Part shown: positions 43,022 to 51,640 of the stretch, piece after piece
Layout of the letters: the number at the start of each line of letters is the position of its first letter
How positions within the stretch are numbered: the first letter of the stretch is position 1
Origin: Kerstersia similis
GTDB lineage: Bacteria > Pseudomonadota > Gammaproteobacteria > Burkholderiales > Burkholderiaceae_B
Direction of reading: 5' to 3'
DNA: 64,000 bases
Assembly (NCBI RefSeq): GCF_965139615.1
Contig: NZ_CBCSIQ010000011.1
Location: 49,478 to 113,477 of the forward strand
The notes under the pieces: model-generated
Seen by the model: the letters and a program-made list of their open reading frames with translations, nothing else
The model's database searches: none
Told to the model about the DNA's origin: nothing
Made by a program: the position numbers and the translations under genes

Positions 43022-43918
43022 ATGGCTACGGCGGCGCCGCAGGACATGGACGCGCTTATGAATCCTGCACAGGATTCAACGCCTGAAGTGGTGGATCACG
43101 TGGCGTTGGCGCGGCTGTACGGCGAGCCGCTGTTTTCCATTCCCCAGGATCTCTACATCCCGCCGGAAGCGCTGGAGGTGTTCCTGGAAGCCTTCGAGGG
43201 GCCCTTGGATCTGCTGCTATATCTGATACGCAAGCAGAATTTCAATGTGCTGGATATCCCGATGGCGGAAGTCACGCGCCAGTATTTGTCCTATATCGAG
43301 CAGATACGTGCGCAGAACCTTGAACTGGCAGCCGAATACCTGTTGATGGCTGCCATGCTGATAGAAATCAAGTCGCGCATGTTGCTGCCGGTGCGCAAGG
43401 CGGATACCGACGAGGAAGTCGAAGATCCGCGCGCTGAACTGGTGCGACGCTTGCTGGAATATGAACGCATGAAGCTCGCCGCGCGCGAGTTGTCGGAACT
43501 GCCGGTGCTGGGGCGTGATTTCCAGCGAGCCCAGGCCTTTCCGGATATCAGCGTGTCGCGGGCCCTGCCCGACGTCAGTGTCGAGGATCTGCGCGCTGCC
43601 TGGGCCGATATCCTCAAGCGCGCCCAGCTCAATGCCAGCCACCAGATCACGCGCGAACAGCTATCGGTGCGGGAGCACATGACGCACATCCTGCGCCGTC
43701 TCGGCGATGTGCGCTTCATGGAGTTCACGGCGCTGTTCGTCGAACGGCTGGAGATGGGCGAGCCTGCGGCAGTCATCGTGGTGCATTTTCTTGCCATGCT
43801 GGAGCTGGCGCGCGAGTCCTTGCTGGAAATTACGCAGGCCGAGCCCTATGCGCCCATCTATGTCCGCCTGACGTATGCGCCGGCACAGAACGAAGCCGGC
43901 TTGCACGACAGCTATTGA
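43022..43918 (+). CDS. scpA: Segregation and condensation protein A
   Basis: Kleisin subunit of the SMC-ScpAB chromosome-condensing complex. 298 residues. The family opening EVFLEAFEGPLDLLLYLIRKQNF (about residues 51-73) with VLDIPMAEVTRQYLSYI, followed by a helical middle and the C-terminal winged-helix end, are all present. The first 50 residues are variable, so the start could also be at 43046 or 43058. scpB is not adjacent, and no gene follows within 180 bases. Confidence 0.93.
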   Translation: MATAAPQDMDALMNPAQDSTPEVVDHVALARLYGEPLFSIPQDLYIPPEALEVFLEAFEGPLDLLLYLIRKQNFNVLDIPMAEVTRQYLSYIEQIRAQNLELAAEYLLMAAMLIEIKSRMLLPVRKADTDEEVEDPRAELVRRLLEYERMKLAARELSELPVLGRDFQRAQAFPDISVSRALPDVSVEDLRAAWADILKRAQLNASHQITREQLSVREHMTHILRRLGDVRFMEFTALFVERLEMGEPAAVIVVHFLAMLELARESLLEITQAEPYAPIYVRLTYAPAQNEAGLHDSY

Positions 43919-44029
43919 GGCTGCCGCCACGGCCTGGGGGCTGCGGCCTGCCAGGGCCGGGCGCAGCGCCGCCCTTCCGATGATGCGCCTTGCCGCGCGG
44001 TTTGTGCCGCCTGATGGGTGGATTCCGTC

Positions 44030-44045
44030 CTGTCAGAACTGACAG
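44030..44045. promoter_or_regulatory. Inverted repeat upstream of the LuxR-type gene
   Basis: CTGTCAG and CTGACAG (perfect 7-bp inverted arms) flank AA, 55 bases before the start of the next gene. This is a compact dimer-type operator. The partner is unknown, and the LuxR-type protein next to it is one possibility. Confidence 0.5.
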
Positions 44046-44099
44046 TTACCCGCCCGCAGGGGCCGGTGACAGAATGAAGCCTCTTTCAGGGAGGTGGGC

Positions 44100-44675
44100 A
44101 TGGCGGCATGGGGTGGCGGCAGGTGGCGACAGGAAGCAGGCCGCGAGCGGGAGCGGCAGGGCCTGACGGCAAGGGAGCGGCAGGTACTGGAATACATCGC
44201 GGCAGGACGATCGAACAAGGTTGTCGCTATCGACCTGGGTATTTCCATGCGTACCGTGGAAAAGCACCGCGCCCGGATCTTCAGCAAGCTGGGCGTGCGC
44301 AATGCCGTTGAGCTGGTGCACAGCTGGTATGGTGTACAGCCGCAGCGGGTGTCTGATGCCTTGATCGCCGGAGGCGCCCTGCGGCTGGCCGAGCCGGATG
44401 CGGTGCGGGCAGGCGTGCAGCTGGCAAGCCCGACTGCCTGCTACGGTACGAGCGCCGGGGGTTGGTCTGAGAGAAGTTGTGCACAGGTTTATCCACAGCA
44501 CGAGGGGCGCGATGCCGGAGGATTGCAGCCTTGCTGCTGCCGGCTGTGCGGCAGTGTTTTGCCAGCCGGTGCAGCACCATCTGGCGCGGCTGCAGCCGGC
44601 CTTGCGCCGGTCAGGTCGTATAGCGGCAATGCGGTGTTTAACCCCGGTATGCTGACAGCAAAGAAAAAACCCTAA
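44100..44675 (+). CDS. LuxR-type DNA-binding regulator without a receiver domain
   Basis: 191 residues. Residues 22-76 form a clear LuxR/FixJ helix-turn-helix (LTARERQVLEYIAAGRSNK, then DLGISMRTVEKHRARIFSKL). No receiver or ligand domain precedes it: only about 20 basic residues. The C-terminal 110 residues, with several Cys, match nothing I know and could be poorly conserved or partly spurious. AGGGAGG five bases before ATG 44100 is an excellent ribosome site. It stands upstream of cyoABCDE on the same strand, after a 7+7 inverted repeat. It may be a truncated response regulator. Confidence 0.7.
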   Translation: MAAWGGGRWRQEAGRERERQGLTARERQVLEYIAAGRSNKVVAIDLGISMRTVEKHRARIFSKLGVRNAVELVHSWYGVQPQRVSDALIAGGALRLAEPDAVRAGVQLASPTACYGTSAGGWSERSCAQVYPQHEGRDAGGLQPCCCRLCGSVLPAGAAPSGAAAAGLAPVRSYSGNAVFNPGMLTAKKKP

Positions 44676-44993
44676 TTAAAGTAGGGGATAACGCCAAAAA
44701 CCATTGCAGAGGTACAGTTTCTTTCGATTTGTTGCTATGATGCGGGCGCCGCGACGGTGACGCGGTGCGTCGGCTATTGCCTGTCGCCAGTGTGTCGTCA
44801 TCGCCGGTTTTGCTCCATCGCCACTTTTGAAGCGCCTTGCCCTGCAAGCGTTCTCCGCCCTGGTTGGCGGCCCTGAGCCGCAAGCTGTCATGGGGGCGGA
44901 TAGGGACTCTGACTGGGACTTCGTTTGTGGTGGCCACAGTTTCCATATAGGTCAAGTGATGCAACGAAAGGGGCCTGCCGTCAGGGTTGTGAA
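44676..44993 (+). promoter_or_regulatory. Upstream region of cyoABCDE
   Basis: 318 bases between the LuxR-type gene and cyoA, without a gene. A CCCTAATTAAAGTAGGGG inverted segment lies at 44671-44688, and TATGAT (44736-44741) is a fair -10 box after an AT-rich stretch. No clear -35 or FNR/ArcA site was recognised; cyo operons are often oxygen- and iron-controlled. Confidence 0.4.
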
Positions 44994-46055
44994 ATGAAAC
45001 AGAGACTATTAGGTATTTTCTCAGTAGCGTTAGCTGCTGTTGTGCTCGCTGCCTGCAGCGAAGCCGTGGTGCTGAACTCCAAGGGTGAGATCGGACAGCA
45101 GCAGGCCGCCCTGATTTACCAGGCTTTTGGCTTGATGCTGATTGCGGTGATTCCCGCATTGGTGTTGACAGTGCTGTTTGCCTGGAAGTACCGCGCTTCC
45201 AACACGAAGGCGATATATCGTCCCAAGTGGTCGCACTCGACGGCGATTGAAGTGGTGGTCTGGGGCATTCCCTGTCTGATCATCGCTTTCCTTGCCTACG
45301 TTACCTACATCACTTCGCACAAGCTTGATCCGTATCGCCCGATCGAATCCGACAAGCCGACGCTGCCGATCCAGGTTGTGTCGCTGGATTGGAAGTGGAT
45401 GTTCATCTACCCGGAACAGAACATCGCCACGATCAACGAGATCGCCATTCCGGTTGATCGTCCCGTGCGCTTCGACATTACTTCGGCCACGGCGATGAAC
45501 GCCTTCAATATTCCGCAGCTCGGCGGCATGGTGTACGCCATGGCCGGCATGCAGACCCAGTTGCACCTGATCGCCAATGAGCCGGGTACGTACTTCGGCC
45601 AATCGACGAACTACAGCGGTGCGGGTTTCTCCGGGATGCGCTTCCAGACCTACGCCGTGTCTGACGTCGAGTTCGATCAGTGGGTGGACAAGGTGCGCCA
45701 GTCGCCTGCCGTGCTGAACGACGCCAGCTACGACCAGCTGATGGTCAAGAGCCGCAATAACAAGCCGGAGTATTTCGGTTCGGTGCAGCCTGGCATGTTC
45801 CAGCAGATCCTCGACACCTACATGGGTGGCCGCATGGATCCCGATCTGGTCGAGAAGGTCAAGGCGGAAGGTACCAGCCAGCGCCAGCATCATCACCAGC
45901 CGCGTCAGGACGCACCGGCTCCCGCCGCTGCGGAGCATGCCGCCGGTGCCGAACATGGCGCTGCGGAACAGCCCGCCGCTGGTCAGGGCGAGAATGCCGC
46001 CGTCGAAGGCGCGCAGCATGATGGCCAGGCGCATGGCGCCGCCGTCCAGCACTAG
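44994..46055 (+). CDS. cyoA: Cytochrome bo3 quinol oxidase subunit II
   Basis: Lipoprotein subunit of the proton-pumping ubiquinol oxidase. 353 residues. Signal peptide with lipobox (LAAC, Cys21), two membrane helices (about 40-65 and 85-105), then a cupredoxin-like periplasmic domain (VVSLDWKWMFIYPEQ, NIPQLGGMVYAMAGM) that lacks the copper-A ligands of cytochrome c oxidases, as expected for a quinol enzyme. The last 55 residues are Ala/His/Glu-rich with an HHH run, longer than in E. coli. The ATG 44994 follows from the lipobox position. First gene of cyoABCDE. Confidence 0.94.
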   Translation: MKQRLLGIFSVALAAVVLAACSEAVVLNSKGEIGQQQAALIYQAFGLMLIAVIPALVLTVLFAWKYRASNTKAIYRPKWSHSTAIEVVVWGIPCLIIAFLAYVTYITSHKLDPYRPIESDKPTLPIQVVSLDWKWMFIYPEQNIATINEIAIPVDRPVRFDITSATAMNAFNIPQLGGMVYAMAGMQTQLHLIANEPGTYFGQSTNYSGAGFSGMRFQTYAVSDVEFDQWVDKVRQSPAVLNDASYDQLMVKSRNNKPEYFGSVQPGMFQQILDTYMGGRMDPDLVEKVKAEGTSQRQHHHQPRQDAPAPAAAEHAAGAEHGAAEQPAAGQGENAAVEGAQHDGQAHGAAVQH

Positions 46056-46076
46056 TAGGGTAGCGAGGACTCAGCA

Positions 46077-48095
46077 ATGCTAGAAAATATCTCTCCGAAT
46101 GCGATCCCCACCGATCCTATTTTCGGAAAACTCACACTCAACGCCATTCCGCATGATCCCATCGCACTGTCCGCTGCTGCGGGCGCTGCGGCGGGTATCG
46201 TCGCCCTGGTACTTCTGGTGACCTTCCTGGGCCGCTGGAAGTGGCTCTGGAAAGAGTGGTTCACCACCGTCGATCACAAGAAGATCGGCATCATGTACAT
46301 CCTGGTTGCCCTGGTGATGCTGATCCGCGGTTTCGCGGACGCCATCATGATGCGCAGCCAGCTGGCAGTCGCTACCGGCGGTAACGAAGGTTATCTCCAC
46401 CCCGAGCACTACGACCAGATTTTCACCGCGCACGGCGTGATCATGATTTTCTTCATGGCCATGCCCTTCATGACCGGCCTGATGAACATCATCGTGCCGC
46501 TGCAGATCGGCGCGCGCGATGTGGCCTTCCCGCTGTTGAACTCGCTCAGCTTCTGGCTGTTCGTGGTCGGCGTGGCGCTGGTCAACGTGTCGCTGGGTAT
46601 CGGTGAATTCGCCACGACGGGCTGGCTGGCTTACCCGCCGCTGTCGGGGATCGAAATGAGCCCGGGGGTCGGGGTCGATTACTATATCTGGAGTCTCCAG
46701 ATATCAGGCCTGGGTACCTTGCTGACCGGCGTGAACTTCATCGTCACCATCCTGAAGATGCGTGCCCCTGGCATGGACCTGATGAAGATGCCGGTGTTCA
46801 CCTGGACCGTCCTGTGCTCCAGCATCCTGATCGTCGCAGCCTTCCCGGTGCTGACCGCCACCCTGGCCATGCTGTCGCTGGACCGCTACCTGGGCATGCA
46901 CTTCTTCACGAACGACATGGGCGGCAACCCCATGATGTACGTGAACCTGATCTGGATCTGGGGTCACCCTGAGGTCTATATTCTGGTGCTGCCAGCCTTC
47001 GGTATCTTCTCCGAAGTGGTGTCCACGTTCTCCGGCAAGCGCTTGTTCGGCTACAAGTCGATGGTCTATGCCACGATGGCCATTGCCTTCCTGTCGTTCA
47101 TCGTCTGGGTGCACCACTTCTTCACGATGGGTGCGGGGGCCAACGTCAATGCCTTCTTCGGCATCATGACGATGCTGATATCAATCCCGACAGGGGTGAA
47201 GATCTTCAACTGGGTCTTTACCATGTATGGCGGTCGTGTCCGTTTCTCGGTGCCCATCATGTGGACGCTGGGCTTCCTGATCACCTTCGCCATTGGCGGT
47301 ATGACCGGCGTGCTGATGTCGGTGCCTGCTGCTGACTTCGTGGTGCACAACAGTCTGTTCCTGATCGCCCACTTCCATAACACCATCATCGGTGGCGTGG
47401 TGTTCGGCTACATCGCAGGTTTCGCGTACTGGTTCCCGAAGGCAACCGGCTTCAAGCTCAACGAGTTCTGGGGCAAGGGCGCATTCTGGGGCTGGCTGAT
47501 CGGTTTCTACGTGGCCTTCATGCCGCTGTACATCCTGGGCTTCATGGGCATGACTCGCCGCATGAACACGACGGACTACGAACCGTGGGTGCCGTTCCTG
47601 TGGGTGGCGTTCGCCGGTGCCGGTATCGTGCTGCTGGGTATTGCCTGCCAGTTCATCCAGGTGATCGTCAGTATCTTCCAGCGCAAGAAGCTGGCGGATG
47701 TCAACGGCGACCCATGGGATGGCCGTACGCTGGAATGGGCGACTTCCTCGCCGCCGCCGTTCTACAACTTCGCCGTCGTGCCTTATATCGACGATCTGGA
47801 GCCGGTGGTCAAGGCCAAGGAAGACGGTACGTTCCGTCAGCGTCCTGCCAAGTACGAAGATATCCACATGCCGCGCAGCACCGGTGTGGGCCTGATCATC
47901 AGCGCCTTCCTGCTGGCCATGGGCTTCGCTCTGGTCTGGCACATCTGGTGGCTGGCCATCGTCGGCTTCGTCGGCTCCATCGTTACCTTCATCGTGCGTT
48001 CCTATGATGACGACATCGACTACTGGGTCCCTGCGGCCGAGGTCGAGCGCATCGAGAACGAGTACTATCAACGACTGAAACAGCAGGCGGCCTAA
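46077..48095 (+). CDS. cyoB: Cytochrome bo3 quinol oxidase subunit I
   Basis: Catalytic subunit carrying haem b, haem o3 and copper B. 672 residues with about fifteen helices. FTAHGVIMIFF (low-spin haem His), WGHPEVYILVLPAFG (CuB His and the cross-linked Tyr), VWVHHFF (two CuB His) and LIAHFHNT (haem His) are all present. The ubiquinol contact 'FADAIMMRSQLA' near residue 82 marks it as a quinol oxidase. It starts 22 bases after cyoA and ends 4 bases before cyoC. Confidence 0.97.
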   Translation: MLENISPNAIPTDPIFGKLTLNAIPHDPIALSAAAGAAAGIVALVLLVTFLGRWKWLWKEWFTTVDHKKIGIMYILVALVMLIRGFADAIMMRSQLAVATGGNEGYLHPEHYDQIFTAHGVIMIFFMAMPFMTGLMNIIVPLQIGARDVAFPLLNSLSFWLFVVGVALVNVSLGIGEFATTGWLAYPPLSGIEMSPGVGVDYYIWSLQISGLGTLLTGVNFIVTILKMRAPGMDLMKMPVFTWTVLCSSILIVAAFPVLTATLAMLSLDRYLGMHFFTNDMGGNPMMYVNLIWIWGHPEVYILVLPAFGIFSEVVSTFSGKRLFGYKSMVYATMAIAFLSFIVWVHHFFTMGAGANVNAFFGIMTMLISIPTGVKIFNWVFTMYGGRVRFSVPIMWTLGFLITFAIGGMTGVLMSVPAADFVVHNSLFLIAHFHNTIIGGVVFGYIAGFAYWFPKATGFKLNEFWGKGAFWGWLIGFYVAFMPLYILGFMGMTRRMNTTDYEPWVPFLWVAFAGAGIVLLGIACQFIQVIVSIFQRKKLADVNGDPWDGRTLEWATSSPPPFYNFAVVPYIDDLEPVVKAKEDGTFRQRPAKYEDIHMPRSTGVGLIISAFLLAMGFALVWHIWWLAIVGFVGSIVTFIVRSYDDDIDYWVPAAEVERIENEYYQRLKQQAA

Positions 48096-48098
48096 GTC

Positions 48099-48734
48099 AT
48101 GTCTAGTGATGTCCTGAAAAACAATGCGGCGCATGGCGGTCATGACGACCATGCGCACCACGACAGTGGCGAGAACACGGTTCTGGGCTTCTGGATCTAC
48201 CTGATGACGGACTTGATCATCTTCGGATGCTTGTTCGCTGTCTATGCTGTGCTGGGCCGCAGTTTCGCTGATGGCCCCACCAGCAAGGAAGTCTTCAGCG
48301 GCAACCTGGACCTGATCCTGCTCAATACCGCGTTCCTGCTGGTCAGCAGCCTGAGCTCCGGCCTGGCCATGCTGGCCCGCCACAAAGGCGGCCAGAAGGC
48401 CGTCAACGGCGTGGTGTTCTGGCTGTTCATCACCTTCCTGCTGGGTGCGGGCTTCGTTGCCATCGAACTCTATGAGTTCCGCCATCTGATCTCCGAAGGC
48501 TACGGCCCGGATCGCAGCGCCTTCCTGTCGGCGTTCTTCACGCTGGTCGGTACGCACGGTCTGCACGTGACCATCGGTCTGCTCTGGATCCTGGTTCTGA
48601 TGCATCAGGTCAAGACCAAGGGTGTGACGGCGACGAACTACACGCGCTTGAGCTGCTTCAGCCTGTTCTGGCACTTCCTGGACATCGTCTGGGTCTGCGT
48701 CTTTACCTTTGTTTACCTGTTTGGAGTGCTCTGA
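48099..48734 (+). CDS. cyoC: Cytochrome bo3 quinol oxidase subunit III
   Basis: Five-helix subunit III, 211 residues. A His/Asp-rich N-terminus (GGHDDHAHHDSGEN) precedes GFWIYLMTDLIIFGCLFAVY. 'GTHGLHVTIGLLWILVLMHQV' and YWHFLDIVWVCVF-like 'FWHFLDIVWVCVFTFVYLF' are typical. The stop overlaps the cyoD start by one base (TGATG), so the two are coupled. Confidence 0.95.
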   Translation: MSSDVLKNNAAHGGHDDHAHHDSGENTVLGFWIYLMTDLIIFGCLFAVYAVLGRSFADGPTSKEVFSGNLDLILLNTAFLLVSSLSSGLAMLARHKGGQKAVNGVVFWLFITFLLGAGFVAIELYEFRHLISEGYGPDRSAFLSAFFTLVGTHGLHVTIGLLWILVLMHQVKTKGVTATNYTRLSCFSLFWHFLDIVWVCVFTFVYLFGVL

Positions 48735-49084
48735 TGGCTCACGACAATCATGTCGATTCCTTCGGCGCCAGCCACGGCAATACCAAGTCGTATATCCTCG
48801 GCTTCATTCTGTCCGTCATCTTCACGGCCATTCCGTTCTGGCTGGTGATGGAGCGGGTGGCAGGCAATCACATCCTGGGTAATGGTGCCCTGCTCGCGGT
48901 TCTGGGCGTATGCGCCATCCTGCAGGTGTTGGTTCAGGTGGTTTTCTTCCTGCACCTGAGCACGTCCTCCGGGCAGCTCTGGAACTCGATGGCTTTCATT
49001 TACACGGTCATCACGCTATTCATCGTTGTTGTTGGCTCCATCTGGATCATGATCCACGTGCATGACAACATGATGGTGTATTAA
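48734..49084 (+). CDS. cyoD: Cytochrome bo3 quinol oxidase subunit IV
   Basis: Three-helix subunit IV, 116 residues, needed for assembly of the oxidase. KSYILGFILSVIFTAIPFWLV, VQVVFFLHLSTSSGQLWN and the closing IWIMIHVHDNMM are characteristic. The N-terminus carries a short His/Ser-rich stretch. It overlaps cyoC by one base and lies 23 bases before cyoE. Confidence 0.95.
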   Translation: MAHDNHVDSFGASHGNTKSYILGFILSVIFTAIPFWLVMERVAGNHILGNGALLAVLGVCAILQVLVQVVFFLHLSTSSGQLWNSMAFIYTVITLFIVVVGSIWIMIHVHDNMMVY

Positions 49085-49107
49085 GCGGGCTGATTCGAAG
49101 TCGTGTA

Positions 49108-49965
49108 ATGCTTAAGGACTACCTGCAGGTCACGAAGCCCGGGATCATCTACGGCAATCTGGTTTCTGTCGCTGGCGGTTTCCTGCTGGCCTCGCAGGGA
49201 AAGGTGGACTGGGCTTTGTTCCTGTCCACCTTGTTGGGTGTCGCACTGGTCATTGCATCAGGCTGCGTATTCAACAACTACATCGACCAGGACATAGATG
49301 CCCGGATGACGCGTACGCGCAACCGGGCATTTGTGGTGGGGCGCATTTCCGGCCCCGCCGGCCTGGCTTACGGTACGCTGCTCGGGCTGGCCGGCCTGGC
49401 GATTCTGTATTGCCTGACCAACGTTCTGGCCTTCGTTTTCGCCCTGATAGGTTTCGTGGTGTACGTGGGCGTGTATAGCCTCTGCACCAAGCGCCGCTGG
49501 GCGTCTTCCACGATTTTCGGCAGTTTTTCCGGTGCTGCGCCGCCCGTCATCGGGTATCTGGCAGTGCGTGGCCAGCTGGATGCCGGCGCCTGGTTCCTGT
49601 TGCTGATCTTCTGCCTTTGGCAAGTGCCGCATTCCTACGCCATCGGTATTTTCCGGCATGCCGATTATCGGGTGGCGGGTGTGCCGGTGCTGCCGGTGAA
49701 ACTGGGGGTGGACGCCGCGCGGCGCCATATCGTCGGTTTCGTGGTGCTGTTCCTGCTATCGGTTTTCACGTTGCCGCTGGCAGGCTATGTCGGCTGGATC
49801 TATACCGTGGCAGTCGGCGGGATGTCGCTTTACTGGTTATGGGTGAGTCTGCAAGGCTGGCGCACGAAGGACATCAATGCCTGGGCGCGACGCGTGTTCT
49901 GGATCTCCATCATCATTGTCGTGGTGCTCTGCATAGCGCTGGCGGTGGATTACCAGCCGGTATGA
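49108..49965 (+). CDS. cyoE: Protohaem IX farnesyltransferase (haem o synthase)
   Basis: Adds a farnesyl group to haem b to make the haem o needed by CyoB. 285 residues with about nine helices. The prenyl-diphosphate motif NNYIDQDIDARMTRTRNR is at residues 54-71 and the second site YSLCTKRRW plus 'FGSFSGAAPPVIGYLAV' follows. It starts MLKDYLQVTKPGI, the family start. It closes the cyo operon, ending shortly before a perfect terminator palindrome. Confidence 0.95.
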   Translation: MLKDYLQVTKPGIIYGNLVSVAGGFLLASQGKVDWALFLSTLLGVALVIASGCVFNNYIDQDIDARMTRTRNRAFVVGRISGPAGLAYGTLLGLAGLAILYCLTNVLAFVFALIGFVVYVGVYSLCTKRRWASSTIFGSFSGAAPPVIGYLAVRGQLDAGAWFLLLIFCLWQVPHSYAIGIFRHADYRVAGVPVLPVKLGVDAARRHIVGFVVLFLLSVFTLPLAGYVGWIYTVAVGGMSLYWLWVSLQGWRTKDINAWARRVFWISIIIVVVLCIALAVDYQPV

Positions 49966-49991
49966 GCGCCATGAAGGCGCGCCAGAAGTAG

Positions 49992-50027
49992 AAAACGCTG
50001 CTGCCCGGCCGGGCAGCAGCGTTTTTT
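49992..50027. terminator. Bidirectional terminator between cyoE and yajR
   Basis: A perfect 34-base palindrome: AAAACGCTGCTGCCCGG (49992-50008) and its exact complement (50009-50025), followed by TT on the plus strand. A and T flanks allow function in both directions for the converging genes. Confidence 0.9.
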
Positions 50028-50104
50028 CATAGTGCTTCCAAAAGGGGGCAAGCCCGGGTTTGCGTCTGGACACGGCCAGCCCGCAGGGGCTTGGCCAGGG
50101 GTCT

Positions 50105-51475
50105 TTATTCGCCTGCCAGATCCCCGAGGGCGGCGGCGGCATCGGCACGCTGGAACTGGCCGCGTTCCGTCTTGAGATAGACCACGCATTCGCCGGCAGC
50201 CAGCATGACTTCCTGCACGCCGGGCACGGCCTGCAGGCGCGCTTGCAGCGCCGGGAGGTCTGCCTCTGCCAGCGGCTGCTGCAGACGTAGCGTGGCGGCG
50301 GAAACCCGTGGCGGTTCTTTCATGCCCAGCATGAGCAGCCACCATAGAATGCCCAGGCCTGCGGTCATCATGAAAATGGCTTCCAACCCGTAGCTTTGGG
50401 CCAGGCGGCCGCCCAGGATGGCGCCCAGGGACGTTCCCAGGAATTGGCAGGTAGAGTAGGCGCCCATGGCCGTGCCTTTGGCGCCCGCAGGCGCCAGTTT
50501 GCTCAGCAGGGAAGGCAGCATGGCTTCCAGCAGGTTGAAACCGATGAAGAAACTCCACAGCAGCGCAATGACGCCATAGTGGCTGTGCAATTGCCCCATG
50601 GCTGCCGTGCTTACGGTGGTCAGCGCGATAGCCAGCAACATGATGGCGCGCACCTTGTTGCGCCGCTCGGCCAGGGTCATCAGCGGAATCAATGCCAGGA
50701 TGGAGAGCATGATCACCAGCAGATAGATCCAGCCGTGGCGTGCGGCGGGCGTGCCGCTTTGTTCCAGCAGGGTGGGGACGCCCATGAAGACGGCCATCAG
50801 GGTGAAATGCAGGACAAAGACGGAAAGATTCAGGCGCAGCAGCTCCGGCCGGGCCAGGGTGCTGCCAAGCATGCCGAAATCCATGGAGACGTCGCGGTGC
50901 CGAACGGCCTGCGGGGCATCCGGGACAATGCGCCACAAGGCGAACAGGCTCAGCAGAGCCAGCCCAGCCGTGAACCAGAAAACGCCGGAAAGCCCATGAT
51001 TGGCGGCAATGATGGGCGAAACCGTCATGGCAATCCCGAAAGACAGGGCGACCGATAGGCCGATCAGCGCCATGGCTGGCGTGCGCACGGATTCCCGGGT
51101 GAGATCGGCCAGCAGGGCGAGGATGACGCCGGATACCGCACCTGCGCCTTGCAGTGCGCGCCCGAGGATCAGGCCCGTCATGCTTTCGGCCTGGGCGGCG
51201 ATGATGCTGCCTGCCAGGAACAAGGCCAGGCCGATGGCTATCATGAATTTCCGGCCATAGCGGTCGGAGAGCAGGCCGAAGGGAATTTGCAGCACGGCCT
51301 GGGTGATGCCGTAGATGCCCAGGGCAAGGCCGATCAGCGCCGGGGTGGCACCCGGCAGGTCGGCGGCATAAAGGCTCAGGACGGGCAGGGCAAGGAACAG
51401 CCCCAGCATGCGGATGGCGAACATGCCGGAGAGACCGGCGAGTGCGCGTTTTTCCGTGGCGAGCAAGGTGAACAT
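50105..51475 (-). CDS. yajR: YajR-like MFS transporter with C-terminal cytoplasmic domain
   Basis: 456 residues. Twelve helices with motif A LLSDRYGRKFMI near residue 70 and 'GRALQGAGAVSGVILALLAD' are followed by a soluble tail of about 65 residues (LQQPLAEADLPALQARLQAV, GVQEVMLAAGECVVYLKTE), which matches the ferredoxin-like YAM domain of E. coli YajR. Such a tail is unusual in MFS carriers and makes the assignment more secure. Substrate unknown. The start ATG 51475 has no strong ribosome site. Confidence 0.85.
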   Translation of the reverse strand: MFTLLATEKRALAGLSGMFAIRMLGLFLALPVLSLYAADLPGATPALIGLALGIYGITQAVLQIPFGLLSDRYGRKFMIAIGLALFLAGSIIAAQAESMTGLILGRALQGAGAVSGVILALLADLTRESVRTPAMALIGLSVALSFGIAMTVSPIIAANHGLSGVFWFTAGLALLSLFALWRIVPDAPQAVRHRDVSMDFGMLGSTLARPELLRLNLSVFVLHFTLMAVFMGVPTLLEQSGTPAARHGWIYLLVIMLSILALIPLMTLAERRNKVRAIMLLAIALTTVSTAAMGQLHSHYGVIALLWSFFIGFNLLEAMLPSLLSKLAPAGAKGTAMGAYSTCQFLGTSLGAILGGRLAQSYGLEAIFMMTAGLGILWWLLMLGMKEPPRVSAATLRLQQPLAEADLPALQARLQAVPGVQEVMLAAGECVVYLKTERGQFQRADAAAALGDLAGE

Positions 51476-51640
51476 GTAGCGGTGTAGCGATAAGGCAGGG
51501 AGAAAGCCGCCGCAATGTCATGCCGCGCAGGTGCGGGTCGGGCGACGGGCGGGAGGGTGGCGATGGGCGCGGCCAGCAGGCCGCGCCGGGAAGGGTTCAG
51601 GCGCTGCGTGCATGATTCAGCGCCGTGCTGCGGGTGCCGC

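Noticed and set aside
44489..44497. DnaA box as part of a replication origin
   Set aside because: Isolated box inside a coding region, with no box cluster, AT-rich unwinding region, dnaA or dnaN nearby. The box at 35084 is also isolated.
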